Part shown: one piece after another, positions 10,295-18,259 of the stretch
How positions within the stretch are numbered: the first letter of the stretch is position 1
Layout of the letters: each line of letters starts with the position of its first letter
Origin: Pontibacillus salipaludis
GTDB lineage: Bacteria > Bacillota > Bacilli > Bacillales > BH030062
Reading direction: 5' to 3'
DNA: 52,101 nucleotides
NCBI RefSeq assembly: GCF_014642405.1
Contig: NZ_BMIN01000026.1
Location: forward strand, 1-52,101
Translations under genes and position numbers: made by a program
The notes under the pieces: model-generated
The model's input: only the letters and a program-made list of their open reading frames with translations
Told to the model about the DNA's origin: nothing
The model's database searches: none

Positions 10295-11686
10295 CTAGAA
10301 GTTCTTGTGATTCTCATAAGTAAGATGTAACCAGATCGGGTGTTGTTGATTAACTGGAATGTTTGCTTCTTTTAATGAAACGACCCACAGAATTTGACCA
10401 TTCGCATCTGTAACAATTGGCCAATTGCTGCGTTGTTCATTAGGGATCTTTTCATCAATAAATAAGTCTTTCACCTTTTTACGCCCTTTCATTCCTTTAG
10501 GAATAAATTTATCGCCCGGCTTTCTCGTCCGAACGATGAGAGGTAAGGTTACGTTACTTATATCACAAGCAAAATGATGGCTTTCTTGACCCCTATTATA
10601 GTCGTCATAGTCGGCATAAATATAAGCTCCATCAGGCAAAACCAATTCCCCTGGCACGTTTAGCAAATAATGAAAAGGGACCGCTTCCTGCTTCTTAAAT
10701 GTAAAAGCGATATTCTCATAAGAACGAACAACAGACAGACCTCTCGGCAAATGCATCATTGCTTGCGGGGTCTCATCTCTAACTATTCGTATGTATTGCT
10801 CCCAATGATGATAAGTTACATCAAAAGAGGGTTCTTGATACAGATAGTTTAATATTAAGTGAAAGGTTCTCCTTTGTAAAGGTGAAGGAACGTTTAAAAA
10901 ACCACTTCGATTAAACTTGATCTCCTGATTTTTTTTATGAATAAGAGATGAGTCAAAAATCTTTTTAGCTTCCTGCATCAAATACGCCTCATCATCACGC
11001 TGGTATTCTTGAAAATACTGCATATGTTCATGAACCTTCGGGTTGTGAGACTTGAGCACGGGTAATACGTGCGCTCGGAATGAGTTCCTTGTATAAGCTG
11101 TCGTTTTATTCGACTCATCTATACGAGGACTAATCCCGTTCTTCTCACAGTAGGATTCAATTTCTTCTTTCGTCACACACAAAAGCGGTCGAACAATCTG
11201 ACCCACGCTAAACGGTCGGTACACAGGAATGCCGCGAATGCTACTTGGCTCCGCTCCCCGGGTCATTTCCATCAGGACCGTCTCTACCTGATCGTCGCCA
11301 TGGTGCCCCGTGGCAAGGTACGAAGCATTATGCTTTTTCATTTGATCTTCAAAATACTGATATCTCAGCTTCCTTGCCGCTTCTTGTGTTCCAACCCCGT
11401 ATAGCTCCTTATATGCTGGCACATCTAACGTAACTGACTCACATTCGATATTCCACTTCTTACAGATTGAAGTTACATAATGAACATCCTCCTTCGAGTC
11501 TACCCCTCTCAAAGAATGATCAATCGTTAAAACTACAATATGAAACCCAAAGCGATCCATTCTGCTTTTTAAATAATGCAGAAGAGCCATGGAATCAGGC
11601 CCTCCAGATACAGCTACTAATACGGTAGAATTCAGTGAAAAAAGCTGATGCCTTTGGACAAATTGATCGACCTTTTGGCTAAACAA
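10295..11686 (-). CDS. tilS: tRNA(Ile)-lysidine synthetase
   Basis: TilS converts the wobble cytidine of tRNA-Ile(CAU) to lysidine, which changes both codon reading and amino-acid identity. The protein has 463 residues from this start. The PP-loop is [14 protein letters not shown] near the N-terminus, followed by HHGDDQVET and RIDESN; the C-terminal part ([22 protein letters not shown]) is the tRNA-binding extension. The proposed start is a TTG with GGAG 9 bases upstream; another TTG three codons earlier touches the GGAG and is less likely. Start choice is uncertain by a few residues. Confidence 0.95.
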   Translation of the reverse strand: MFSQKVDQFVQRHQLFSLNSTVLVAVSGGPDSMALLHYLKSRMDRFGFHIVVLTIDHSLRGVDSKEDVHYVTSICKKWNIECESVTLDVPAYKELYGVGTQEAARKLRYQYFEDQMKKHNASYLATGHHGDDQVETVLMEMTRGAEPSSIRGIPVYRPFSVGQIVRPLLCVTKEEIESYCEKNGISPRIDESNKTTAYTRNSFRAHVLPVLKSHNPKVHEHMQYFQEYQRDDEAYLMQEAKKIFDSSLIHKKNQEIKFNRSGFLNVPSPLQRRTFHLILNYLYQEPSFDVTYHHWEQYIRIVRDETPQAMMHLPRGLSVVRSYENIAFTFKKQEAVPFHYLLNVPGELVLPDGAYIYADYDDYNRGQESHHFACDISNVTLPLIVRTRKPGDKFIPKGMKGRKKVKDLFIDEKIPNEQRSNWPIVTDANGQILWVVSLKEANIPVNQQHPIWLHLTYENHKNF

Positions 11687-11776
11687 TTGCCCCAACTCCG
11701 TTCTATTTATTCTTTATATGCCATTTCTATCCTACCATTTATAATTCAACCACTGCAAAACGTAAGATTCATTGTT

Positions 11777-12778
11777 TTAAATCCACTGCATCACTACATA
11801 CATCATATAAAATAAGCAAACCGTCATGACGATTCCAACGATCTCCCACTTATGTGCTGATGTAGAAGCGCCTGAATAAGGAACCGTTGCAGTTGGCTTC
11901 TTTCGGGATGGTTGAACAGAATGAGATTGTTTTCTGCCAGCTCTTGTATTTCGTTTGCTTTGGGTTGGGGAAGCTAATAACAAAGATGTTAACGCATCTT
12001 TCATTTCTGCAGCAGAGTTGTACTCCGAACGTAGCGCCTTCCCAAGGATCTCCTGGTATGGAGCTATGTTATTCGCCTGCTTTAATTTCATAAACAAGGC
12101 TCTCTCAGGATGTGTGCCTCTTTCAAAACGACCAGGGTACTCAATTTGTAAAATAACCATGGCAAATGCGAATAGATCATATTGAGGATCAGCTTTCCTC
12201 GACCCCATCCCCCAATACCCTCGATCATAAAACTCGGTATATTCTTTAATAGCTCTTCCCACTTGAGTTGTGCCGCCAACATCTAACCAGCGCATCCTCG
12301 CTGGGGGAAACGTGACCAGTAGATTATCAGTTTTGAGATCCCCGAACACCCACCCAAATTGATGGAGATGCTCTAAATCTTCTAATAGTTGAACCGCAAG
12401 AATGCCTACCCACTCAAACCCATGTTCCTGAACAAAACGATTTAGTTCTTTACCTTTAAGGTATTCCATGGCATAGAAAGATACTTGAGATCCATCTTTT
12501 AAAACCCAGTCATCCACATCTAACAAAGAAGGTCCAAGTTTATGGTCCTGGACCTTTTGTAATGTACGTAATACATTTACTTCAGTCGTAATGGAAGAAC
12601 TATTGTGTCCGAATTTAATGGCTACCGATTGACCATTCTCAGTAGCTAAATAAACAGTACCCATAGCCCCGGAACCTAATTTCTTTACAATGGTATACGA
12701 GCGGTAATGCCATTTTCCTTTAATGACAGTTCCAGGGGATAAATTAATACCCTGACTCTTCCACATCGGTATCTTCAC
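11777..12778 (-). CDS. yabT: Membrane-tethered Hanks-type Ser/Thr protein kinase YabT
   Basis: This 333-residue protein has a compact kinase domain: glycine loop GSGAMGTVYLA (about 35-45), ATP lysine in VAIKF (about 55), catalytic GDLKTDN (Asp about 147, Asn about 152). The metal-binding DFG motif is replaced by DVGG (about 166-169), as in B. subtilis YabT from memory. A basic linker rich in K, R and S (about 272-300) and one C-terminal membrane segment follow. B. subtilis YabT is a DNA-stimulated, spore-associated kinase acting on RecA and others; the basic linker fits DNA binding. The GTG start overlaps yabS by 35 bases and has a poor ribosome-binding site; an ATG four codons later is possible. 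Confidence 0.9.
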   Translation of the reverse strand: MKIPMWKSQGINLSPGTVIKGKWHYRSYTIVKKLGSGAMGTVYLATENGQSVAIKFGHNSSSITTEVNVLRTLQKVQDHKLGPSLLDVDDWVLKDGSQVSFYAMEYLKGKELNRFVQEHGFEWVGILAVQLLEDLEHLHQFGWVFGDLKTDNLLVTFPPARMRWLDVGGTTQVGRAIKEYTEFYDRGYWGMGSRKADPQYDLFAFAMVILQIEYPGRFERGTHPERALFMKLKQANNIAPYQEILGKALRSEYNSAAEMKDALTSLLLASPTQSKRNTRAGRKQSHSVQPSRKKPTATVPYSGASTSAHKWEIVGIVMTVCLFYMMYVVMQWI

Positions 12779-13484
12779 GACCTATTAAGTTACGCAGGCT
12801 TCTCTTCTTCGTGAATTGTTGCATGGCTTCTCTTAAGGCCGGGCCGGTTGGTGTAATCCCTCCGCTCGTCAGTTTTGGAAAGACAGAGGAGATCGAATCA
12901 AGCTTAGGCGTCCAATCCATAATCTTATCCATCTCTTTACGTTTACCAGGGAATGTATAGATCGAGAAACGATTCTTCCCCATCCGAGCGTTTAGGCTAA
13001 GCGATAAATCAAACAATGAATCTCGAACGGTCGGCAGTTTATTGTGCATACTCGCACTTGTATCAACCAACACCAATACTTCTAAATCACATGTTTCACC
13101 TAAATCCTCTACAACTTCCATGATTTCTCCGCGCTTTTCAGGAGGAAGATCTTCAATCTCTTGTTTCGCCCCAAGGATTTGTTGCAATTCTTGGTTTACA
13201 ACTCCTTGAAGAGTCTGGGTCATAGCTTGTTTGGTTACCATCTGAACGGTCTGAGACAAAGACTTAGCATATACAATTTGGCTTACGCCTCCTCCGCTCA
13301 TGGCTATTTCCTCGACCTCTTCTAACCCTTCTGGTTGCTCAGATTGCTGATCTTCTAGAATTCCAATCACATTCACTGTCACCCCTTGCTGATAAGCCAA
13401 CGTTGCCACAGCAGCCGGATCTTCACCTTGATTCGAACACCCATCAGTTATCAAAAGAATTTGCTTCAATGTTCCTTTATTCAT
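12744..13484 (-). CDS. yabS: VWA-domain protein YabS (partner of kinase YabT)
   Basis: This protein of 246 residues contains two VWA-like segments: LLITDGCSNQGEDP near the N-terminus and a MIDAS-type DTSASM at about residue 140, with TPTGPALREA later. Between them is a conserved helical stretch (MTQTLQGVVNQELQQILG). I start it at the ATG preceded by GGAGGAG 8 bases upstream; the frame is open 29 codons further, but the remembered B. subtilis protein starts at MHKGTLKQILLITDG. The overlap with yabT suggests the proteins work together. The biochemical function is not known. Confidence 0.9.
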   Translation of the reverse strand: MNKGTLKQILLITDGCSNQGEDPAAVATLAYQQGVTVNVIGILEDQQSEQPEGLEEVEEIAMSGGGVSQIVYAKSLSQTVQMVTKQAMTQTLQGVVNQELQQILGAKQEIEDLPPEKRGEIMEVVEDLGETCDLEVLVLVDTSASMHNKLPTVRDSLFDLSLSLNARMGKNRFSIYTFPGKRKEMDKIMDWTPKLDSISSVFPKLTSGGITPTGPALREAMQQFTKKRSLRNLIGREDTDVEESGY

Positions 13485-13585
13485 GAGATATCTCCTCCTC
13501 CATAAACTACTACCATCTTCGACTAGATTCATTGCTTTTATACTAGTAAGTTCCAAAAGCGAAAGCACCATGGTATCCCGATCAG

Positions 13586-13639
13586 CTTAAGACAACCTGC
13601 TCACAGAAGGGATTCCCCCTATGAGCAGGTTATCTTAAG
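13586..13639. repeat. Large palindrome between spoIIE and yabS
   Basis: Arms of 18 bases (CTTAAGACAACCTGCTCA at 13586-13603, complement at 13622-13639 with one mismatch) surround an 18-base loop. There is no T-run on either side, so it is not an ordinary terminator. It sits in the gap of about 250 bases between spoIIE and yabS. Confidence 0.75.
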
Positions 13640-13700
13640 TCTCGAAGGGATTGGTGCTTGAGCTAGTCGTTACAAAAGCGAGGGGTCTCGGGAAGCTAGC

Positions 13701-13738
13701 CAAAAAAGAGTACCTCTTTCCAAAAGGTACTCTTTTTC
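13701..13738 (-). terminator. Terminator after spoIIE
   Basis: The stem AAAAAGAGTACCT and its complement (13725-13737) is flanked by A and T runs, so it could act in both directions. It follows the spoIIE stop codon directly. Confidence 0.85.
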
Positions 13739-13740
13739 AT

Positions 13741-16191
13741 TTATTGTGCCCGCCCCATTACAGGGATGTTAGCCCATTGCGGTACATTATGATTTATTCT
13801 TGCAACCACGACTGTCATATCGTCCTCAATAGCACCCGAACGGGTTCTGACCACTTCCTCTAGTAACAGATCAGCTACGTCCTGAGGATCTTCGGTTTCC
13901 ATATCTCTAATTTTTCGTTTTAACCACATATCAATATTCTCTACGTGCTTAGGTCCTTCAAAAATCCCATCACTCATCATAATGAGTAAATCCCCTGGCT
14001 TCAGTTGATCACTGACAACCTCCACATCGAATTCTTGTATAATTCCCATAGGAAGATTACTGGCTTCTACTTTGCTCAACTGATCTCCTCTCTTAATAAA
14101 ACTAGGTGTGGATCCGATCTTCAGAAACTTTACAGCAGCATCTTGAAGATCAATAACCGCTAGATCTAGAGTAGAAAAAATTTCATCAGTTGTTCGGAGA
14201 GAAAGGATCGAATTAATAGATTTAATCGCTACCTTCTCCTCAATCCCAGATTGTAAAATTTGCTGAAGAAGCCGCAACGTTTCCATACTTTCTACATGAG
14301 CTCTTTCTCCGTTCCCCATCCCATCACTAATTGCAACAGCATACTTACCCGCTCCAAGCTCCATAGTTGAATAACTGTCTCCAGAAACTAAACCACCGTC
14401 TTTAGCAGCGTGAGCCACCCCAGTATCAATGACGAATTTCTTTGTTGATCCGAATGAAAATGACCCATACCCATTAGGGAAAGGTGAGATCTCCTCATGC
14501 TTAACCATAATGGTTTCATTTAAAATTTCGGATAACACCGGAGCTATAATCTTCGCCCCTTCCCCTTTATAATCATAGAAGGAAAGAGTCATATCGATAT
14601 CAATATTGCCCGCCTCCAAGCTATAAACCTCAAGCTGTTCAATTTCGAACCCCATCCCTTTTAAAGCTTGGACAATTTCTTCTTCCTGTAACTCATGATT
14701 CTCCCGTTCTTTTAATATTTCCTTCGCGAAATCTCCCATTACTTCCGATACGCCATTAAGCTGGTCTGCAACAAACCTCCTACTTTCTAACACTTGTTTT
14801 TTCAAACGCTGATTGGCTTGAAAGAATGATAATTCATGGTTCATCGTTTCTATGACCTTTTTAGACTTCACACAATGCTTCTCAAAATCTGCTTGAAGTT
14901 TCCGTTTGTGATGGAACGTTCCTGCATCTAATTCTGTCATCATCTCTTTCATATAACCATAAGTCTGGTCAAACTGCTGTGCCCAGCATTTATCCTTCTT
15001 GAAACATGATTGGCACGTTTTCTCGGTAACATTGCTCAGGAAATAATCGGTTTCCTTGCTTTCTTGTTCTTCATCCATATGGTGCTGGACTTGCGCAAAG
15101 CTCTTCGAAAGCGCCTGAAATACACTCGAGAATTGCTCCACTCGATTGGCCGTTACGTTACGGATCTTCTGTAAGTATTGCTCCTGTTCTTGCGAATGTT
15201 CATTAGTACCAGGGATATACCTGGCTAAACTACGAATCCATTTTTCAGGTGTTACAAAAAAGAGGAGAACAGCTACAGAGGATTCAAGCATCGATGGGGC
15301 AAGGGACCCTAACCCTTCTCCATATATACCGATAAGCATCGTACCAACAAATAAGCCGACCCCTACTCCGATTTTTTTCCCGTCTTTTAACAAGCCCCCC
15401 AATAATCCTGAAAAAGCCAATAAACTCATTTGATATAAACTAGCTACGTTTGCAAGACTTAAGATTAAACCGGTTACCACACCAACAGTGGAACCTATAG
15501 CCGCTCCTCCTATATACGCTAACCAAAGGACCAGATACCTAGACAACGTCTGCTCAAGTGAAATATTGTATATTTGCCAACCAATCGTTCCGGTGAGCAC
15601 GGAAGCTAATAAAATGATCATGCAAACAATTTCTTCGTTTTTTAACGATTGTTTATATCGTTTCGGTGATAACAATGGAATGCTCTGCATAAAGATAAGT
15701 ACTAAGATTGCACTCAGGCTTGCTTCTACGATTGCTAACATCCAATCATAAGGTTCAGCCGGTTGAATAAGGGTGTACGCCACGACCCTTGGAGCTAGAC
15801 TTGCCATAAATACAACAAATGGTAAAACCTCTTGTTGTTTCTTCATTCGTTGAAGCACGAAAGCTAGCAAAAAGAAACTTAGCATAGCAGCAAATACATA
15901 TAGACTGTGTTGCCAATGATAGGTTAGCGATCCGCAAAGAACAGCGGTCATAACTTTTAACGACTTATCTTTTCTCATTAGCCATACAGAAGCGAGAAAA
16001 GAAAGGGCAAAAGGCGATACTGACGAAAGAACAATTGCTCGTCCTAACAAGAAGCCAACAATCCATAAAAGCCAGCCACGCTCGATCATGAAGATTTTCG
16101 CCTGCTCCCCCATCCTCCGCTTCCAATTTTCTAAAGTGGCTAATCCCATCCCACTCATTTCCTTGACTGCTCGTTTGGTTAAGATCTCCAT
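13741..16191 (-). CDS. spoIIE: Stage II sporulation protein E (PP2C phosphatase)
   Basis: SpoIIE dephosphorylates SpoIIAA to release SigF in the forespore and interacts with FtsZ at the polar septum. The 816-residue protein has about ten N-terminal membrane helices (about residues 40-320), a central regulatory region with cysteines (CQSCFKKDKCW), and a C-terminal PP2C domain (about 590-805) with GDSYSTMELGAGKYAVAISD, GMGNGERA, MSDGIFEG and DDMTVVV carrying the metal-binding aspartates. Length is close to the 827 residues of B. subtilis. AAGGGGGAG precedes the ATG. The promoter region shows a 21-base spacer and Spo0A boxes. Confidence 0.97.
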   Translation of the reverse strand: MEILTKRAVKEMSGMGLATLENWKRRMGEQAKIFMIERGWLLWIVGFLLGRAIVLSSVSPFALSFLASVWLMRKDKSLKVMTAVLCGSLTYHWQHSLYVFAAMLSFFLLAFVLQRMKKQQEVLPFVVFMASLAPRVVAYTLIQPAEPYDWMLAIVEASLSAILVLIFMQSIPLLSPKRYKQSLKNEEIVCMIILLASVLTGTIGWQIYNISLEQTLSRYLVLWLAYIGGAAIGSTVGVVTGLILSLANVASLYQMSLLAFSGLLGGLLKDGKKIGVGVGLFVGTMLIGIYGEGLGSLAPSMLESSVAVLLFFVTPEKWIRSLARYIPGTNEHSQEQEQYLQKIRNVTANRVEQFSSVFQALSKSFAQVQHHMDEEQESKETDYFLSNVTEKTCQSCFKKDKCWAQQFDQTYGYMKEMMTELDAGTFHHKRKLQADFEKHCVKSKKVIETMNHELSFFQANQRLKKQVLESRRFVADQLNGVSEVMGDFAKEILKERENHELQEEEIVQALKGMGFEIEQLEVYSLEAGNIDIDMTLSFYDYKGEGAKIIAPVLSEILNETIMVKHEEISPFPNGYGSFSFGSTKKFVIDTGVAHAAKDGGLVSGDSYSTMELGAGKYAVAISDGMGNGERAHVESMETLRLLQQILQSGIEEKVAIKSINSILSLRTTDEIFSTLDLAVIDLQDAAVKFLKIGSTPSFIKRGDQLSKVEASNLPMGIIQEFDVEVVSDQLKPGDLLIMMSDGIFEGPKHVENIDMWLKRKIRDMETEDPQDVADLLLEEVVRTRSGAIEDDMTVVVARINHNVPQWANIPVMGRAQ

Positions 16192-16215
16192 TTAAACACT
16201 CCCCCTTAGTGATTT

Positions 16216-16248
16216 ATTTAATCACACAGGACTAGCTTTTTTTGTCAA
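16216..16248 (-). promoter_or_regulatory. Spo0A-dependent spoIIE promoter with 21-base spacer
   Basis: On the minus strand, TTGACA (16243-16248) and TTAAAT (16216-16221) are 21 bases apart. B. subtilis spoIIE is known for the same unusual spacing, which makes it dependent on Spo0A~P. The -35 overlaps TGACAAA, a one-mismatch Spo0A box (consensus TGNCGAA). Confidence 0.8.
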
Positions 16249-16274
16249 AACATCAGAAAGAAGTAAATAAAAGT

Positions 16275-16311
16275 TTCGACGGCTTTCTATACGGGCGGGC
16301 TTGTTTCGGCA
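16275..16311 (-). promoter_or_regulatory. Spo0A boxes upstream of spoIIE
   Basis: On the minus strand, TGCCGAA (16305-16311) fits TGNCGAA perfectly and CGTCGAA (16275-16281) fits with one mismatch. They lie about 30-65 bases upstream of the -35, a normal place for activator sites. Confidence 0.65.
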
Positions 16312-16421
16312 AATTGTTTGATCCTTTCTCACAACCCTTCTCATTCCCCTGTCGGATTCCCTTATCTTATTTCAAAATGAAGCGGTAAATATTCAAAAAA
16401 TAATGACATTAATAAAATCCG

Positions 16422-16450
16422 TTGACACTTCGACAATGGTCGTGTAATAT
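16422..16450 (+). promoter_or_regulatory. SigA promoter of the tRNA-Met/tRNA-Glu operon
   Basis: TTGACA (16422-16427) and TAATAT (16445-16450) are separated by 17 bases, about 70 bases before the first tRNA. A perfect Spo0A box on the minus strand (TGTCGAA, 16429-16435) lies in the spacer. The promoter is divergent from spoIIE. Confidence 0.85.
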
Positions 16451-16521
16451 ATTGCTTGTGACTTCGGGATAAACATTTCGAAACAACAAAGTAAACACTC
16501 TTTACTACATAGTAAAAACAT

Positions 16522-16598
16522 GGCGGTGTAGCTCAGCTGGCGAGAGCGTACGGTTCATACCCGTGAGGTCGGGGGTTCGATCCCCTCCGCCGCTACCA
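16522..16598 (+). tRNA. tRNA-Met (CAT anticodon)
   Basis: A 77-nt cloverleaf with acceptor GGCGGTG/CGCCGCT, D arm GCTC/GAGC, anticodon loop TTCATAC, T arm GGGGGTTCGATCCCCTC and encoded CCA. It matches the Bacillus elongator tRNA-Met sequence as I remember it. A CAT anticodon could also mean the lysidine-modified tRNA-Ile, but the sequence favours Met. Confidence 0.93.
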
Positions 16599-16622
16599 TA
16601 TTTTTTTACTGTATAAACCAAC

Positions 16623-16694
16623 GGCCCGTTGGTCAAGTGGTTAAGACACCGCCCTTTCACGGCGGTAACACGGGTTCGAATCCCGTACGGGTCA
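16623..16694 (+). tRNA. tRNA-Glu (TTC anticodon)
   Basis: Acceptor GGCCCGT pairs with ACGGGTC (one G-T pair), the anticodon loop is CTTTCAC with TTC, and the T arm is CGGGTTCGAATCCCG. The 3' end reads A-TCA, so CCA is not encoded and must be added after transcription. It lies 24 bases after tRNA-Met and shares its promoter and terminator. Confidence 0.93.
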
Positions 16695-16712
16695 TCATCC
16701 GAATTCTTGTCC

Positions 16713-16739
16713 TACCACACAACAGTGTGGATTTTTTTA
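16713..16739 (+). terminator. Terminator of the tRNA operon
   Basis: The stem CCACAC/GTGTGG with a 4-base loop is followed by ATTTTTTT on the plus strand. Confidence 0.85.
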
Positions 16740-16762
16740 CATTTATGTGAAATAGGATGACA

Positions 16763-16800
16763 GAAAAAAGCTGCTTCTTCTTTAAGAAGCAGCTTTTTTT
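16763..16800 (-). terminator. Terminator of the LOV-STAS gene, possibly bidirectional
   Basis: A long stem (AAAAAAGCTGCTTCTT and complement, ending in seven or more T) overlaps the stop codon of the minus-strand gene. Together with the tRNA terminator it separates two converging transcripts. Confidence 0.85.
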
Positions 16801-17584
16801 ATGGTTGTTGAACTTTCTCAAGAGCAGCTTTCACAGATGAAAAGGATTGGATGGAGTCTAAGTTAACTTGCATACGAGCTGACCTCATAGCAAACTCCGG
16901 TGAAATTCCGGCAATAATAAGTTCTGTTCCGAGTAGTTGCAACAAGTCGTTTAGTCTGTAAATCCCCCGAATAACTTCTTCATCAAAATCAATGAGTCCA
17001 GACAGCTCTACAATTAGCTTCTTATGTTTTAACGCCGTCATCTTTTCAGCTATATGGTTAGAAATTAAGGCAATTCGATCTCGATCCATATTCCCTATAA
17101 GGGGTAAAACGGATATATCATCTGTAAGAGGGACAATAGGCGTAGAGAGCGCTATAACCTCATTCATTGATGTCGTTAGGTCTTCTTCTGCTTTTTTCTT
17201 ATCAGAGACGTCTTTTTGAATCCCTATAAAGTAGTATCTACCTTTCTCTTCTACATAAATCGGGTCTATATGTAGCTCATTCCAAAAAGCTTCTCCGCTT
17301 TTCCTGTAGTTTAATACAGTAACAGCAACAGACTCCTCATTAGAAATGGCTTGTCTTAATTGATTAACCTGTTCTTCCTGCGTCCTCTCTCCCTGAAGAA
17401 ATCTGCAGTTACGCCCTAAGATCTCGCTTCTATGATAACCAGTTATGTGTTCAAAGCCTTTATTAGCATAAATAATAGGATTATCGGGCTGTCCAGGGTC
17501 TGTAATGGTAACACCGACACGTGTATGATCAACAGCTTTTTCTAACAGCTTGTTGAATATATAGTCTTCTACTATGTCTTCCAC
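16799..17584 (-). CDS. ytvA: Blue-light photoreceptor with LOV and STAS domains (YtvA-like)
   Basis: The 261-residue protein has an N-terminal LOV domain with the photoactive-cysteine signature GRNCRFLQG (Cys60), FWNELHIDP and YYFIGIQKDVS, a coiled linker, then ALSTPIVPLTDDISVLPLIG and a STAS domain to the C-terminus. In B. subtilis, YtvA is a blue-light sensor that joins the stressosome and raises SigB activity. All flavin-linked residues I can check are present. The start is GTG with GAGG 8 bases upstream. Its place between yabR and spoIIE is not where B. subtilis carries ytvA, and both sides are flanked by repeats or tRNA genes, so it may have been inserted here. Confidence 0.93.
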   Translation of the reverse strand: MEDIVEDYIFNKLLEKAVDHTRVGVTITDPGQPDNPIIYANKGFEHITGYHRSEILGRNCRFLQGERTQEEQVNQLRQAISNEESVAVTVLNYRKSGEAFWNELHIDPIYVEEKGRYYFIGIQKDVSDKKKAEEDLTTSMNEVIALSTPIVPLTDDISVLPLIGNMDRDRIALISNHIAEKMTALKHKKLIVELSGLIDFDEEVIRGIYRLNDLLQLLGTELIIAGISPEFAMRSARMQVNLDSIQSFSSVKAALEKVQQP

Positions 17585-17722
17585 CTATAAAACCTCACTC
17601 TCATCGTTTTATGTATCTTAATAGTATCAAAACTTTACATTAGGAACCAAATAAACATTCTCTCTCCATATAAGCCGGACTTAAAGCTGAGAGAATGCTT
17701 CCGTTTGCTAAAATTGAGAATA

Positions 17723-17847
17723 AGGTGGTTCGGGAAATCACTCGCTTTCCGCGGCGAGCTGGGAAGCCTCCTCGTTCGCTATGCTCTCTGCGGGGTCTCC
17801 CCTAGGCTTCTACTGCCGCAGGAGTCTCGCAATTTCCCGAACCACCT
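17723..17847. repeat. GC-rich palindromic repeat, copy A
   Basis: Perfect 16-bp arms (AGGTGGTTCGGGAAAT and complement) enclose a GC-rich core of about 93 bases with ACTCGCTTTCCGCGG, GCCTCCTCGTTCGC, GCGGGGTCTC and CCGCAGGAGTCTCG. The same core, reversed and with different arms, occurs at copy B. No protein fits the core. GC content is clearly above the flanks. Confidence 0.85.
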
Positions 17848-17948
17848 CTGCCATATATTGAGTGAACGGAAGCATGCCCAATAGGGGAGGGCAAATTGTT
17901 AGAGCCCATTCATGCTAGAGCTGAGGGGACGTTATACAACTTCTGATA

Positions 17949-18077
17949 AGGGGTGTCTGGGGAACGGGGAGACTCCTGCGGGAGAAAGAGGTCGACGAGA
18001 CCCCACAGAGAGCGTATGCGAACGAGGAGGCTCGACAGCTCGCCCGCGGAAAGCGAGTCGTTCCCCAGACACCCCCT
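17949..18077. repeat. GC-rich palindromic repeat, copy B (inverted relative to A)
   Basis: Arms AGGGGTGTCTGGGGAACG (17949-17966) and its complement (18059-18077, one extra base) enclose a core that is the reverse complement of the copy A core with scattered differences (CTGCGGGAGAAAGAGG, GACGAGACCCC, GAACGAGGAGGCTCG, CCGCGGAAAGCGAGT). Arms differ in sequence between A and B, yet each pair is complementary. Confidence 0.85.
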
Positions 18078-18175
18078 ACCACTCAATAATCGTAACGGCC
18101 CCACACACTATAACATGCTTCAGTTTCGCGCCTTCGAGACTACTGGCCTATTCTTGAACGAGCGTGGGATGGACA

Positions 18176-18211
18176 ATAAAAAGTGACCAGCTCTAATGAG
18201 CTGGTCACTTC
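18176..18211 (-). terminator. Terminator after yabR
   Basis: A 13-bp stem (AAGTGACCAGCTC and complement) with a 4-base loop is followed by TTTTTA on the minus strand, about 50 bases after the yabR stop codon. Confidence 0.85.
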
Positions 18212-18259
18212 CTTTATATAAGAACGTTCAATTCATAATGGTTGCTCATAGACAGCAAG

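Larger units (their letters stand above)
17848..18259. other. Non-coding remainder of the ytvA-yabR gap
   Basis: Besides repeat copy B and the yabR terminator, this stretch holds no convincing gene. Short open frames exist in both directions but run through the repeat and lack ribosome-binding sites. I found no promoter that clearly serves ytvA. Confidence 0.5.

Noticed and set aside
11777-12778. Pseudokinase call for yabT because of the missing DFG
   Set aside because: The ATP lysine, catalytic Asp and Asn are kept, and the DVGG form is, as I recall, normal for active YabT.
16192-16521. Small RNA gene between spoIIE and the tRNA genes
   Set aside because: The region is accounted for by two divergent promoters and Spo0A boxes; no terminator or structured RNA was visible besides them.
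17910-18186. Overlapping open frames of 60-80 codons in both directions
   Set aside because: They run through palindromic repeat B, lack ribosome-binding sites and show no protein-like pattern; the GC-rich repeat simply lacks stop codons.
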